A DNA stretch of 64,000 nt from DASQBT01 sp963746955 (GTDB lineage: Bacteria > Pseudomonadota > Gammaproteobacteria > Burkholderiales > Thiobacillaceae): assembly GCA_963746955.1 (NCBI GenBank), contig CAVVDR010000011.1, positions 1 to 64,000 of the forward strand. The letters run 5' to 3'. The notes beneath the pieces are model-generated. The model was not told the origin of the DNA. It did not search any database and saw nothing but the letters and a program-made list of their open reading frames with translations. The number at the start of each line of letters is the position of its first letter. The stretch's first letter is position 1. A program made the position numbers and the translations under genes. Below are positions 1 to 8,401 of the stretch, in pieces.

Positions 1-177
1 GACTTGGAGCCCGGTGCACAGCTACAGGCCTCATTGATGATCTCCCGCTATATGGAAGCTCTTGGCGCCAATGGCCTTTGGTTGGCTTCGCTGATTTCGA
101 TGCAAGACAGGGTAGCACTCACAGCGGCGAGGGTCAGTATGGTTTCGTCAATCAAGATCAGGCAGATTGAACGATGA
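1..177 (+). CDS. 3' end of an unidentified gene (truncated by window edge)
   Basis: The frame is open from base 1 to a TGA at 175-177, giving 58 residues that end in SSIKIRQIER. The peptide is helix-like and mixed polar/hydrophobic (SRYMEALGANGLWLASLISM). I do not recognise the family. Given the PFL_4669-type gene downstream it may belong to a conjugative element, but that is inference. The open frame is short enough to occur by chance in GC-rich DNA. Confidence 0.35.
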   Translation, partial: DLEPGAQLQASLMISRYMEALGANGLWLASLISMQDRVALTAARVSMVSSIKIRQIER

Positions 178-330
178 ACCCGCTCCGAACGGCTGGTTTT
201 GAGCACGAAAAGGAATGGCCGGAATTGGCCGGGACGAGGCGGCGTAGGTGTCAAATTGCTCGCCGAAAACCGGCCACTCAGCGTGATCGCAGGACGTGAA
301 ATTGGAGGGTGACGTCGACCGACCGTTCCT

Positions 331-1928
331 GGCCGATTCTGTTGAAATACTCCCGTCTATTTCGAATTAGAGGATGGTAAAATTGCACGTGTCGAATGAG
401 TGGAGAGCCTTGATATGATGGGGTTTCAGACCGATAGCCAAGAACGCCTTTTCTACTCCTTCAAGCTCGAAGACCACATTCCCCAGAATCACCTTCTCCG
501 TGGCATTGATCGGTATCTTGATCTAAGCAGCCTCCGCGAGCATCTCACCGATCACTACAGTCACACCGGCCGCCCCTCCATTGATCCGGAGCTGATGATT
601 CGGATGCTGGTCATTGGCTACAGCTTTGGCATCCGTTCCGAGCGACGGTTGTGCGAAGAGGTCCATCTGAATCTGGCCTATCGCTGGTTCTGCCGCCTGG
701 GACTGGAAGACAAGGTGGCGGATCATTCCACCTTCTCCAAGAACCGACATGGCCGGTTTCGTGACAGCGGTGCGTTTCGGCACCTGTTCGAGACGGTATT
801 GCGACGCTGTATGGAAGAAGGCCTGGTGCGAGGCGAGGGATTCGCCACGGACGCCAGCGTCATCAAGGCCGATGCACAGCGTCAGCGTGCGGTCCCAGGT
901 AAAGAAACGATTGACTGGGGCAATCCCGATGAAGCGACACGCCCTGTCAGGGAGTACCTGGCCGCACTGGAAGAAGCGAATCCATCCGATGACCCGCCGA
1001 AGTCGATTTCGCTGACCGACCCCGCGTCGAGTTGGACAGCCGCGCACGGGCCGGCTTATTTCGCTTACTGCACCAATTATCTGATTGATCTGAACGCCGG
1101 CATTATTGTTGACGTCGAAGCCTCTGCGGTGAACAAGATGGCGGAAGCCGAGGCAACCCGGATCATGATCGATCGGGTCGAGGAGCGATTCGACCTCAAG
1201 CCCAACCGCCTGGTGGGGGACACCAACTATGGGTCGGCTGCCATGGTGGGCTGGCTGGTTGAAGAGAAACAGATCGAACCGCATGTGCCTGTGGTCGACA
1301 AGTCGGAACGTGATGACGGCACCTTCTCGCGCAGTGACTTTCAGTGGGATGAAACGGCCAATGAATACCGGTGTCCTGCGGGCCACGTGCTACGCAGCAA
1401 CTGGCGTCCATTCACGAATCCGCGCACGCATGTTACGAAGGCCGACACCATTATCTATCGCTCAAGCCAGTCAGACTGCGAAGCCTGTGCGATGAAAGCC
1501 GATTGTTGTCCGACTACCCCAAGGCGCAACGTCCCTCGCAGCATCCATGAGCCTGCACGCGACGTGGCACGCGCAATCGCGAAGACCGATGCCTACAGAC
1601 AGTCTCGCAACGATCGCAAAAAGGTTGAGATGTTGTTTGCCCACCTCAAGCGCATCCTGAAATTCGATAAGCTTCGACTACGAGGTCCAAGCGGTGTGCA
1701 GGATGAGTTTCTGCTGGCCGCAACGGCACAGAATTTGAGGCGAATGGCCAAATGGCTCACCCCGGTAGCACCGGAAGCAGTGCCAATACTTGCATAAGGG
1801 CAGTTCGGAACAATAAGACCAATCAATTCCATCCGAAATCTCTGCCCAAAACGAATCGATGATCAGACATCAACAATTAGCCGCGTGGCAGCACAAAAAT
1901 AAAAGCGAGTTTTTCAACACAATCGGCC
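331..1928 (+). mobile_element. IS1182-family insertion sequence
   Basis: The transposase gene at 400-1797 is flanked by imperfect terminal inverted repeats of 22 bp: left end 331-352 (starts ggccgattctgttgaaat), right end 1907-1928 (its complement starts ggccgattgtgttgaaaa). They match at 20 of 22 positions, and one further pair (330/1929) extends them. I see no clear target duplication outside the ends. The element appears intact. Confidence 0.88.
400..1797 (+). CDS. IS1182-family DDE transposase
   Basis: The 465-residue transposase catalyses movement of the surrounding IS. The N-terminal 120 residues match the DUF772-type domain (GRPSIDPELMIRMLVIGYSFG, then HSTFSKNRHGRF). The catalytic triad is visible as Asp151 (GFATDASVIKADA), Asp274 (LVGDTNYGSA) and Glu410 (KKVEMLFAHLKRIL). 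A cysteine cluster near residues 360-371 (CEACAMKADCC) is typical of this family. Length is normal and no frameshift is seen. The chosen ATG at 400 gives MESLDMMGF; a start at MMGFQTD a few codons later is also possible. It lies 69 bp inside the left inverted repeat. Confidence 0.93.
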   Translation: MESLDMMGFQTDSQERLFYSFKLEDHIPQNHLLRGIDRYLDLSSLREHLTDHYSHTGRPSIDPELMIRMLVIGYSFGIRSERRLCEEVHLNLAYRWFCRLGLEDKVADHSTFSKNRHGRFRDSGAFRHLFETVLRRCMEEGLVRGEGFATDASVIKADAQRQRAVPGKETIDWGNPDEATRPVREYLAALEEANPSDDPPKSISLTDPASSWTAAHGPAYFAYCTNYLIDLNAGIIVDVEASAVNKMAEAEATRIMIDRVEERFDLKPNRLVGDTNYGSAAMVGWLVEEKQIEPHVPVVDKSERDDGTFSRSDFQWDETANEYRCPAGHVLRSNWRPFTNPRTHVTKADTIIYRSSQSDCEACAMKADCCPTTPRRNVPRSIHEPARDVARAIAKTDAYRQSRNDRKKVEMLFAHLKRILKFDKLRLRGPSGVQDEFLLAATAQNLRRMAKWLTPVAPEAVPILA

Positions 1929-2641
1929 AACAGCGGAGGCTCGGACTTGCTTCTCCGACCGGCCCTTGTTTGGCCCTAGCAACCCGCCGGTGTGGCGTCG
2001 GACTGGGCGGATGATGGGCTGATGATGGAAGGCATCGACCCCTGTGCCCGGCCGATGCCGGACTACAACTTCGATCAACGGGTGAGTTGGTAGCCGCGGA
2101 GCGTGTGGCGGCCGAGGTGTGTCATGCGCGCGTGGTTGCCGGGCGCGGGAGAACGGTATATGAATCTGAACGCGGAGGCCCAGAACGACCCCGGAACGGC
2201 GATAGATGGGCAGAGTCAGGGTGATGAGGTCGGGGAGGGGAGGGTATGAACGGACGGACGGAGCGAGACCAGGGGTATCTGACGGTGGTCGGCGGTGCGA
2301 ATGCGCGTCGAAGAGGGCCTTTGAATTTCTTATCCATCCTCGACCAGGCCGTGATCGGAAGACTTCATGAGGACTCCGGAAATGACATCGGGCGGTCGAC
2401 CCGTGACCGGCGCCAGCCTGGGGCGGATGCAAGAGGTGGCGCGAGTCACGGATATACCAACTATGACGGGCCCGAGACGAGGGCGTTGACCGCGGCGTGC
2501 ATGATAGTAGAGTTGTTTGGCGGATGACAAGCCGTGGTCTGTCCCTTATTGCTCGTCGTCAAATCTCACTCGCGCAAACGGGATGCGTTAGGATTCGGCA
2601 CGTTCAACCCTTCTATGATGACCAAGACTTGGGAGTGAGCC
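1929..2641. other. Intergenic, no supported gene
   Basis: About 700 bases between the IS right end and the glycine-rich gene. Short open frames exist on both strands but none has family features or a good ribosome site. Part of it (about 2090-2480) is purine-rich on the plus strand with many GGCGG and GAGG motifs and could be structured RNA, but I cannot assign it. A GGGAG ribosome-binding site for the next gene lies at its end. Confidence 0.5.
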
Positions 2642-3997
2642 ATGGCCTATGATTGCAGCACAGACTGGACAGCTCTGCCGGCTGAAGAGCCCCCGGAACA
2701 TTTGCGTGACTACAATAATAGAATATTCCACGCGCCGTCGTTCAAGTTCCAATTCTGGGATGACATCACTGTCACAAAGCAGCTCGTCCTGATCGCCGAT
2801 GGCGACATCGTCATCGAGGGGAGCTTCTTTCTCCATTCTGCACCCGCTCCGCTGCTCCCCTTTCCGCCTGAAGAGCCATTGCAGTTGGCCATCGTGAGCC
2901 TTGGCGGGAAGGTGATTGTCGCCAAGACCGGCTCGATCGGCATGCACTTCGGGGCGCGCGCCGGACAGGACCACACCGATCGCGTCGGCCCGTTCGACGC
3001 AACCGGAGGGCGCGGAAACAATGGCGGCCGGGTGCTGATTTCGGCGCCCGAAATCGAAATCTACGGCCACGTGCACGGGCAGCTGGCGGGTGGCGGCGGA
3101 GACGCGATCGCGGATGCGCAAACGGCATCGAGCGATCTGATCGAGCGTCTGTGGACCTTCATCCGAACTCCGTTCCTTCGCCCCGCGCAAGCGCAGGGCG
3201 GAGATGGTGGTCGCGGAGGCGACGTGCTCCTGTGCGCGGGCCGGCGCATCTACGTAGCCGACGGCGCAAGGGTGGCTGGAGGAGGAGGGGGATTTGCTGG
3301 GCAGGCCAAGGCGCTTGCCGGACGCGGCGGACAAGCTCGGGCACGCAACGGGAAAGCCGGTCGGGGCGGTGATGTGGTGATCAAGGGCACCGGCCCCGGC
3401 GTCACGTTAACGGTCGACGGCATCGTGGAGGGCGGGTTTGGCGGCCTCTTCATACCAGAACGGCGCGCAACGGCCAATGGGGGCGTCGGCGTCAACCTTT
3501 CAGGAGGTGACGCCTCGGCAATTGGCGGGCATGGGGGCCGCGGGGGCGACGTGGAACTCATAGACGTCACGGTCGACCGCAAGTTTGTCATTATCGGTGG
3601 CCCAGGGGGCAATGGAAGCGATGCCGAGGCGGTCGGCGGGGTGGGAGGCACCTGGCCTTTTGCACCGGCGTTCGGCTACCAGTTTGGACAAGGCGCCGCG
3701 GGCGGTAATGCGACGGCTGTTGGAGGGGACGGTGGAGCCGCCGGCAACGCATCATCCCCTGGCGTCAGCGGCTACCCTGGATCTGGTGGGTCAGCGACGA
3801 GCACGGGTGGCACCGGTGGCGCCGCATTGCCGGCCGCTTCCAGCGCTCCAGGTGGGCAATCGGGCAGCAGCGAAGCCATTGGCGGGCCTAATGGTAGAGG
3901 CGCTGGACACCCAAGCGGCGTGGGATTCCGGCCTGTGCCTCCGACTGGCGGTGCTGGCGGAACTGCCACCACAGCACGACAAGCTGGCGTACCGTAG
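2642..3997 (+). CDS. Glycine-rich repeat protein
   Basis: A 451-residue protein of unknown function. Residues 1-110 are mixed (a hydrophobic strand-rich segment around QLVLIADGDIVIEGSFFLHS). From about residue 120 the protein is built of glycine-rich blocks such as GGRGNNGG, GGGGDA, GGDGGRGGDV, GGHGGRGGDV and GGVGG, separated by short beta-strand-like segments (VLLCAGRRIYV, VVIKGTGPGVTLTVDG). The pattern resembles beta-helical or collagen-like surface proteins, and loosely PE-PGRS repeats, but no signal peptide is visible. The ATG is preceded by GGGAGTGAGCC. Just past the stop the next frame stays open and protein-like to 4107, so the C-terminus may have been longer before a frameshift. Confidence 0.72.
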   Translation: MAYDCSTDWTALPAEEPPEHLRDYNNRIFHAPSFKFQFWDDITVTKQLVLIADGDIVIEGSFFLHSAPAPLLPFPPEEPLQLAIVSLGGKVIVAKTGSIGMHFGARAGQDHTDRVGPFDATGGRGNNGGRVLISAPEIEIYGHVHGQLAGGGGDAIADAQTASSDLIERLWTFIRTPFLRPAQAQGGDGGRGGDVLLCAGRRIYVADGARVAGGGGGFAGQAKALAGRGGQARARNGKAGRGGDVVIKGTGPGVTLTVDGIVEGGFGGLFIPERRATANGGVGVNLSGGDASAIGGHGGRGGDVELIDVTVDRKFVIIGGPGGNGSDAEAVGGVGGTWPFAPAFGYQFGQGAAGGNATAVGGDGGAAGNASSPGVSGYPGSGGSATSTGGTGGAALPAASSAPGGQSGSSEAIGGPNGRGAGHPSGVGFRPVPPTGGAGGTATTARQAGVP

Positions 3998-4286
3998 TCC
4001 GTGTTACCTGGACACCCGACCAAGTCCGCGTTGCGCTCCGGACGAACGATGCGTCGAGCACAGCCCCCCTCAAATCCACGTTGAACGTCCGCTTCCCCAA
4101 AGCCTGACAGACTGCAACGGGTCGGTTTTTGCCGGTCGTGAAAACAGAAAGCTGCCACTGGATAGCGACATACCGGCTACGGCTGGTAATCGGGACATTG
4201 CGGACGTAACTGCCTGAGAGTGCCACCGGCCGGTCTGGCCGATGACCTGCCGCGCTGGCAACCAAGATGGCTGGCAGGTGTACAAC

Positions 4287-4631
4287 CTACAGCTGACGTC
4301 TAACATTGAATCCGCAGTCGATCACCTGCCATTCACCAGAATCATTTGCAGGTTGCATCCTCGGCCTAAGAGGCCGATAGAAAAATAGGCCAACCACTCC
4401 CGCTATGAAAACTCCGGACATAGCTTGGTGATCTAATTGAACAGCAGCTTGGGCTTCCCCTCGCTTCGGCTGCAACTGTATAACTTGTCTACCAAAGCGG
4501 GTGGAATGCAGACGCATTGCCTCATGCACCTCCTGGAGTTGTCGTGTGGCGGCCTGTAACCAGTCACGTGCGACGGCCCCATCGCCCTTACCCTTAAAAC
4601 CCTTTAGGTCAACGATTTCGTTGACATTCAA
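4287..4631 (-). CDS. Hypothetical protein in ICE remnant
   Basis: A 114-residue reading frame starting with TTG at 4631 that overlaps the stop of the upstream PFL_4669-type gene by four bases (TTGA), which suggests translational coupling. The N-terminal 50 residues are helical (GAVARDWLQAATRQLQEVHEAM). A hydrophobic stretch GVFIAGVVGLFFY near residues 73-85 could be one membrane segment. I do not recognise a family. Confidence 0.5.
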   Translation of the reverse strand: MNVNEIVDLKGFKGKGDGAVARDWLQAATRQLQEVHEAMRLHSTRFGRQVIQLQPKRGEAQAAVQLDHQAMSGVFIAGVVGLFFYRPLRPRMQPANDSGEWQVIDCGFNVRRQL

Positions 4632-5674
4632 ATGAGACCCTCTTCGTCCCCTGGCGCAGCTTCCGGTTCGGGTGCCAGGGCAACCTCCTCAAGCAAGCGA
4701 ATCTCCTGCGGACTTAGCGATACACGCCGTTTGGAATGACGCGGCACCCGTGCGCCGGTGAAGATCTCCCGGGGCACCTCGCCGAATATCCCCACCACTG
4801 CACGAACGCGCTTTAAGGCGTCCCCGGTTGCGCCAGGCAAGAAATCCGAGCGTGATAACGGGCGCAGTTCCTCACGCATCAGATAGCGCTCGAAGTGCAC
4901 CGGCGTCTCGAAGGTGGATCGATACAATCGGGTGATCTCGCGCACGGTTTGCCGGCCTTCGTCATCACTCATCAAGTCCTTTCGCACCAGTGTCTTGGTG
5001 AGCCGCACGAAACGGTCGTAGGCGATGATGTGCGCGGCGACCGTATAGCCATACGGTGATTTGAACCCCAACTCCACTTCCTTGGGCACCCGGTTGCGCA
5101 GCACCGAGATATTGAGGCCTCGCTCGCGGATCTCGTCCAGTTTGGCCTCACAGTCACGGCAGAGTTGGTCGAGCTTTTGTCTGGCATCATCCAGTCGGCC
5201 GGTCATATCAATCAGCGCCCAGTCCGCATAGGGGTTGTCGTTGCCGGACAAATACCAGACCGCGCGCAAGGAGGCTGCAACCCGCCTTCCCCCGATGATA
5301 GGTTGCAATAAGCGATCCGGATCCCGTCCCCGCCCGAGGAAGAGCCGGTAGGCCTCCTTGGTATGGATCATCATGGAGTCCTGGCCTTCGTCCACCAGAG
5401 CGCCCATTTCACTCACCCCCCGGGCTTCGCGGTCATTCACCAGGCGGTCGGCTCCCTGGCGCACCTCATAGACCGTCCGCATCTGGCGCAGCGCTTCTTC
5501 CCGCTGTTTCAGCTCGACCACTCGCGGCCAACGCAGATCCGTCTCGTCCGGATTCTCTGCGGCAAGCAGGTCTTTCAGCGCTTCGCGTTCCCCTTCGATG
5601 TCGTAGCGATCCTCGAAGGGCGATGCCGATGAAGTGGGATAGAGCGGTGCGTTCACTTTGTTTGGTGCGGCCAT
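4628..5674 (-). CDS. Integrating conjugative element protein, PFL_4669-type
   Basis: A 348-residue protein matching my knowledge of the TIGR03761 (PFL_4669) family found in PFGI-1-like integrating conjugative elements; function unknown. Recognisable segments are AVWYLSGNDNPYADWALIDM, GYTVAAHIIAYDRFVRLTKT and a basic C-terminal part (RVPRHSKRRVSLSPQEIRLL). I chose the ATG at 5674 (MAAPNKVNAPL) because AAGGAAA precedes it; the frame is open further upstream to 5767. It is followed with a 4-base overlap by the 4287-4631 frame. This is one of the main reasons to call the region an ICE remnant. Confidence 0.78.
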   Translation of the reverse strand: MAAPNKVNAPLYPTSSASPFEDRYDIEGEREALKDLLAAENPDETDLRWPRVVELKQREEALRQMRTVYEVRQGADRLVNDREARGVSEMGALVDEGQDSMMIHTKEAYRLFLGRGRDPDRLLQPIIGGRRVAASLRAVWYLSGNDNPYADWALIDMTGRLDDARQKLDQLCRDCEAKLDEIRERGLNISVLRNRVPKEVELGFKSPYGYTVAAHIIAYDRFVRLTKTLVRKDLMSDDEGRQTVREITRLYRSTFETPVHFERYLMREELRPLSRSDFLPGATGDALKRVRAVVGIFGEVPREIFTGARVPRHSKRRVSLSPQEIRLLEEVALAPEPEAAPGDEEGLI

Positions 5675-5807
5675 GCTTAGGTTTCCTTGTTCCCGGTCAA
5701 TTTTTTGGAGTCGGTCATTCACTTCCTGCTGCGCCACCATCCGGTTTCTTGGGTGTTCCACTGGCACCCTTCCCTTTCTGTTGCGCCATCCTTAAACTCA
5801 CCCTGCC

Positions 5808-6092
5808 TCAGTGCAAGGTGACGAAGTTGGTTCCCTGATTACCACCGCGCGTAAGGGTGTATCGTTTTGATACATCCTCATGGTCCACATGATCATCCAA
5901 TGTCTGCCTGGCATTCAGATACCCCAGCGCCATACACACATCGTTCGCATTGAACCAGGGCATGTCACCTTCCATGACCATACGCATCGGCTCGCCCTCG
6001 AAGCCGAACTGCACCAGCCCGGCAAGGGTGTCACTCTGATTTCTCTGGAGATGTTCGCCAGTGGAACTATGAATAATCAAAGGGTTATTCAT
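5808..6092 (-). CDS. BRO/antirepressor N-terminal-domain protein, truncated
   Basis: The 94-residue product carries the start of a Bro-N domain: MPWFNANDVCMALGYLNARQTLDDHVDHEDV fits the usual pattern of a DNA-binding BRO/phage antirepressor domain. In intact relatives the motif following GGNQGTNFV continues (asparagine, glycine, leucine-tyrosine); here the frame ends at TLH followed by TGA, so the protein is probably truncated. The ATG at 6090-6092 overlaps the stop of the upstream 6089-6535 fragment by four bases. Function is probably regulatory or lost. Confidence 0.6.
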   Translation of the reverse strand: MNNPLIIHSSTGEHLQRNQSDTLAGLVQFGFEGEPMRMVMEGDMPWFNANDVCMALGYLNARQTLDDHVDHEDVSKRYTLTRGGNQGTNFVTLH

Positions 6093-6689
6093 CGCTCCCC
6101 CAGCCGTAGTCCCCGTGTCCCGAGCAAAGCCCTAATCTGGCTCAGGTTCTGCTCGATCACGGACCGACTTGCCGGAACGTCTTCCGCCCTCTGGTCGAGC
6201 GAAGTAGTTCTCAGTTGCCTGACTTCACGTTCCGAAGCAATTTGCAAGCCCACGGTCGGGCAGAACTGACCCAGGCGGGCGCCTCGAACAATTCCGTTCA
6301 GGTAACCCAGCCGGTTGATGACGGGTTTGCCTGACCGGGTTTTCTGGCGCAGTTGCCCCACCCATTCGTCGAGTACCGACTGGCGCAGTTCTTCTCTGGC
6401 AAAGCTCAGAAACCTGATCGCGCTTTGCTGTTCTTGGTCCTGCAGGTTCAGATCGTTTGGGAAGATCAAGCGTGGAGACTCGCTTGGTCCGGGGTTGTCC
6501 TGAAGACTTTCAGAACTCAAACCACCACTACCCACTGGTCCAACTCAAGGCCTGCGAGAGCAGGATGGCCGATTTGATGTTGCCGCAGACCTCGGCGACG
6601 CGCGGGTAATACACCACGTAGTCGCCATGCAAGAGACCCATCATGGCGTCCGTGTGCTGGCGGGAGGTCAGGGCTGGCGAGGGAGTCAT
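6089..6689 (-). pseudogene. Remnant of ICE/pathogenicity-island replication-type gene (N- and C-terminal parts)
   Basis: An N-terminal piece starts at ATG 6689 (MTPSPALTSRQHTDAMMG, then VVYYPRVAEVCGNIKSAILLSQALSW), the usual beginning of replication proteins of the STY4528-like group, and stops at 6528. A frame-shifted continuation from 6535 to 6089 (148 residues) carries RLGYLNGIVRGARLGQFCPTVGL, resembling the C-terminus of the same family. The central winged-helix part expected between them is missing. I read this as one gene with an internal deletion and frameshift. The family assignment is from memory of the motifs. Confidence 0.5.
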
Positions 6690-6690
6690 C

Positions 6691-6955
6691 TCATGCTGCC
6701 GGCAGGATTTGAGCCCAGGTGGCGTGGGCCCGGCGATTCATCAGTTCATTCAGGCGGGCAAAGTCCACCCGGCACAGCAAGATAGGTGGCGCGCCAGCAC
6801 GCTTTTCTTCTAGGAGGCCCAACTCGCGCAAACACCGACGTGAACTCTCCAGTTCGCGGCGCGACAGTCCGGCCTCAATGGTCCAGTCTTCCTAGCGCTT
6901 GTGGAACCACCCATCAAAACCAGCGTATTCATCGGTACGCCATCCAGGACGAACG
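6691..6955 (-). pseudogene. Remnant of a second replication-type gene (winged-helix part)
   Basis: On the minus strand the frame reads FDGWFHKR, a TAG at 6892-6894, then EDWTIEAGLSRRELESSRR and CLRELGLLEEKRAGAPPILL before a TGA at 6691-6693. This is a typical helix-turn-helix segment of plasmid/ICE replication proteins, here interrupted by an in-frame amber codon (probably CAG to TAG). It is the segment that the neighbouring 6089-6689 remnant lacks, so either two paralogues stood in tandem or one gene was rearranged. Confidence 0.45.
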
Positions 6956-6959
6956 ACTC

Positions 6960-7265
6960 TTAGGTTTCTTCAAGGGGTTTCCAGCGTTCCCCGTCTTCAT
7001 GACGTACCCGCCAGGTCAGAAAATCGAGCCGCGAGAGCGCGTCTCCCAGCTCGGCATCGCTGGCCGGGCGCGTGTTCGATGCCAGATACGTGTCCAGACA
7101 TTCAATGACCAAATTCTCGGGCCAGTCTTCCTGGCAGTCGATGTGTTCTTCCAGTCCCCGGTATTGCCGTAGCCATTTATGTAGGACGGATAGCCAGTGC
7201 GTCATTCCCAACTCGATTAGCCGGTCGGAAATCATATCCATCCGGCGTGTGGTGTCCGCATTCAT
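6960..7265 (-). CDS. Hypothetical protein in ICE remnant
   Basis: A 101-residue acidic/helical protein (MDMISDRLIELGMTHWLSVL, then LHKWLRQYRGLEEHIDCQED) of no family known to me. I prefer the ATG at 7265 (MNADTTRR) because AGAGAGAAC precedes it; the frame is open upstream to 7361. It lies directly upstream of the replication-gene remnants and could be their accessory gene. An inverted repeat at 7369-7396 (TTAATTCA/TGAATTAA) sits in its upstream region. Confidence 0.5.
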   Translation of the reverse strand: MNADTTRRMDMISDRLIELGMTHWLSVLHKWLRQYRGLEEHIDCQEDWPENLVIECLDTYLASNTRPASDAELGDALSRLDFLTWRVRHEDGERWKPLEET

Positions 7266-7368
7266 CGAAGCGTTCTCTCTTCTCGTAGGGGTAACGATAA
7301 AAGCGATGCCAGAGCGCTCATGGGCCAGCGGAACCGAGCTTAGGACCATGCGGTGATTCATTCAGTAT

Positions 7369-7396
7369 TTAATTCATAAAAGGTTTTCTGAATTAA
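7369..7396. repeat. Inverted repeat upstream of 6960-7265
   Basis: TTAATTCA at 7369-7376 and its perfect complement TGAATTAA at 7389-7396 are separated by 12 bases in an AT-rich patch. It could be an operator or a small hairpin in the promoter region of the leftward gene. Confidence 0.45.
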
Positions 7397-7543
7397 GCCG
7401 CGACGAAGCGTGGGGTTTTAATGTAAGATGGCTACGGCGCCAGTGTTGCAGCGCGTTTCAGGCCTTTTGCGCATCCTTTAGGCCTTCCCCTTTTCCCTTG
7501 ATGTTCATGGGATTCCCTTACCCCGTAAATCCTTTTTGTCATA

Positions 7544-7600
7544 GACCCTCCACGATTTTCCAGTGGAGGGTCGGCCCTTTGGGGTAGGGCCCTTACCGTT
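7544..7600 (+). terminator. Tandem hairpins followed by a T-run
   Basis: GACCCTCCAC (7544-7553) pairs perfectly with GTGGAGGGTC (7563-7572). A second stem follows at once: GGCCCT (7573-7578) with AGGGCC (7586-7591). Downstream comes TTATTTTTTG. This has the form of a strong terminator reading rightward, yet no rightward gene lies before it, so it may instead be a structured element of the mobile DNA. Confidence 0.5.
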
Positions 7601-7694
7601 ATTTTTTGCGCCCTTTTGGGGTGTCTACCATGCAGGCAGACTAAACGCTCTGCTAACCCGCAAGCATGCTAAGCAGTTAGCCCAAATGATTGAT

Positions 7695-7735
7695 GTAGTA
7701 GACGTGGTTGACATAGTTGACGCTATTGCTATACT
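7695..7735 (+). promoter_or_regulatory. Promoter with tandem 9-bp repeats for the toxin-antitoxin pair
   Basis: A -35 TTGACA (7708-7713) and a -10 TATACT (7730-7735) are 16 bases apart. Three adjacent nonamers overlap it: GTAGTAGAC (7695-7703), GTGGTTGAC (7704-7712), ATAGTTGAC (7713-7721). Helically phased direct repeats over the -35 suggest an operator for the antitoxin, the usual autoregulation of such modules. Confidence 0.6.
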
Positions 7736-7762
7736 CGAAACCAATGGCTTAAGGAGTAGACC

Positions 7763-8389
7763 ATGGCATCAACCCATACCGCAGACGCACTTAAAGAACC
7801 GGCAAAAGCAACCCGATTCCTTGAATCAACGATAGCCCATGAAAAGGACGTGGCGGCATTGGCCAGTCTGGATGACGCGCAACTGTCAGCCTTCGTGCGT
7901 AAGACGGTCAAAGCAGCGGGGCGTTCACAGGCGGCAAAGCTGGCGCTCAACATGGCGGTTACGTTCAGGCGAATCGCGGCGATGCTCGCCACCCAGGACT
8001 CTGCCGACGTGCTCACTCGTGCCAAGGAGCAGGCTACGAAAGCTCGCACCAAGGTGGTTGCCGATGGGGCGGTGATCTCCTCTGGGGATATGACCAAAGC
8101 GCTGGGGGTATCCAGGCAAGCGTTGAGTAAGGCGGTGCACGCCCGGCGACTGTTTTTTGTCGAGGTGGGCGGCGACAATTACTATCCTGCGTTCTATGCC
8201 AACCCGGAATTCGAGCGCCGGCAGCTTGGAAACGTGTGCAAAGCCTTGGGCGATTTGAGCGGCTGGCAGAAGTGGCAGTTCTTCACGACCGCGAAAGCTT
8301 CTCTGGGCCGACTCACTCCGCTGGAGGCGCTGAAGAAAGGACGTTACGAATCGGTGCTTAAGGCTGCAGCAGGTTTTGCGGAGCGATAG
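7763..8389 (+). CDS. Xre/ParS-type antitoxin of a RES toxin-antitoxin pair
   Basis: A 208-residue protein. Residues 1-95 are helical and lysine/alanine-rich. A helix-turn-helix follows (SSGDMTKALGVSRQALSKAV, about 108-127), and the C-terminus LGRLTPLEALKKGRYESVLK matches the DUF2384/MbcA-ParS toxin-binding domain. It should neutralise the RES-domain product of the next gene, which starts 12 bases downstream, and repress their common promoter through the 9-bp repeats. The start is preceded by AAGGAGTAGACC. The N-terminal extension is longer than in minimal antitoxins of this group. Confidence 0.8.
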   Translation: MASTHTADALKEPAKATRFLESTIAHEKDVAALASLDDAQLSAFVRKTVKAAGRSQAAKLALNMAVTFRRIAAMLATQDSADVLTRAKEQATKARTKVVADGAVISSGDMTKALGVSRQALSKAVHARRLFFVEVGGDNYYPAFYANPEFERRQLGNVCKALGDLSGWQKWQFFTTAKASLGRLTPLEALKKGRYESVLKAAAGFAER

Positions 8390-8401
8390 CGAGATGCAAG
8401 C

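Noticed and set aside
2246..2527. 93-codon plus-strand frame in the intergenic stretch
   Set aside because: It is low-complexity, lacks a ribosome site and overlaps equally open minus-strand frames.
7690..7725. Possible CRISPR because of short tandem repeats
   Set aside because: The repeats are nine bases with no spacers and sit on a promoter; they are read as operator sites.
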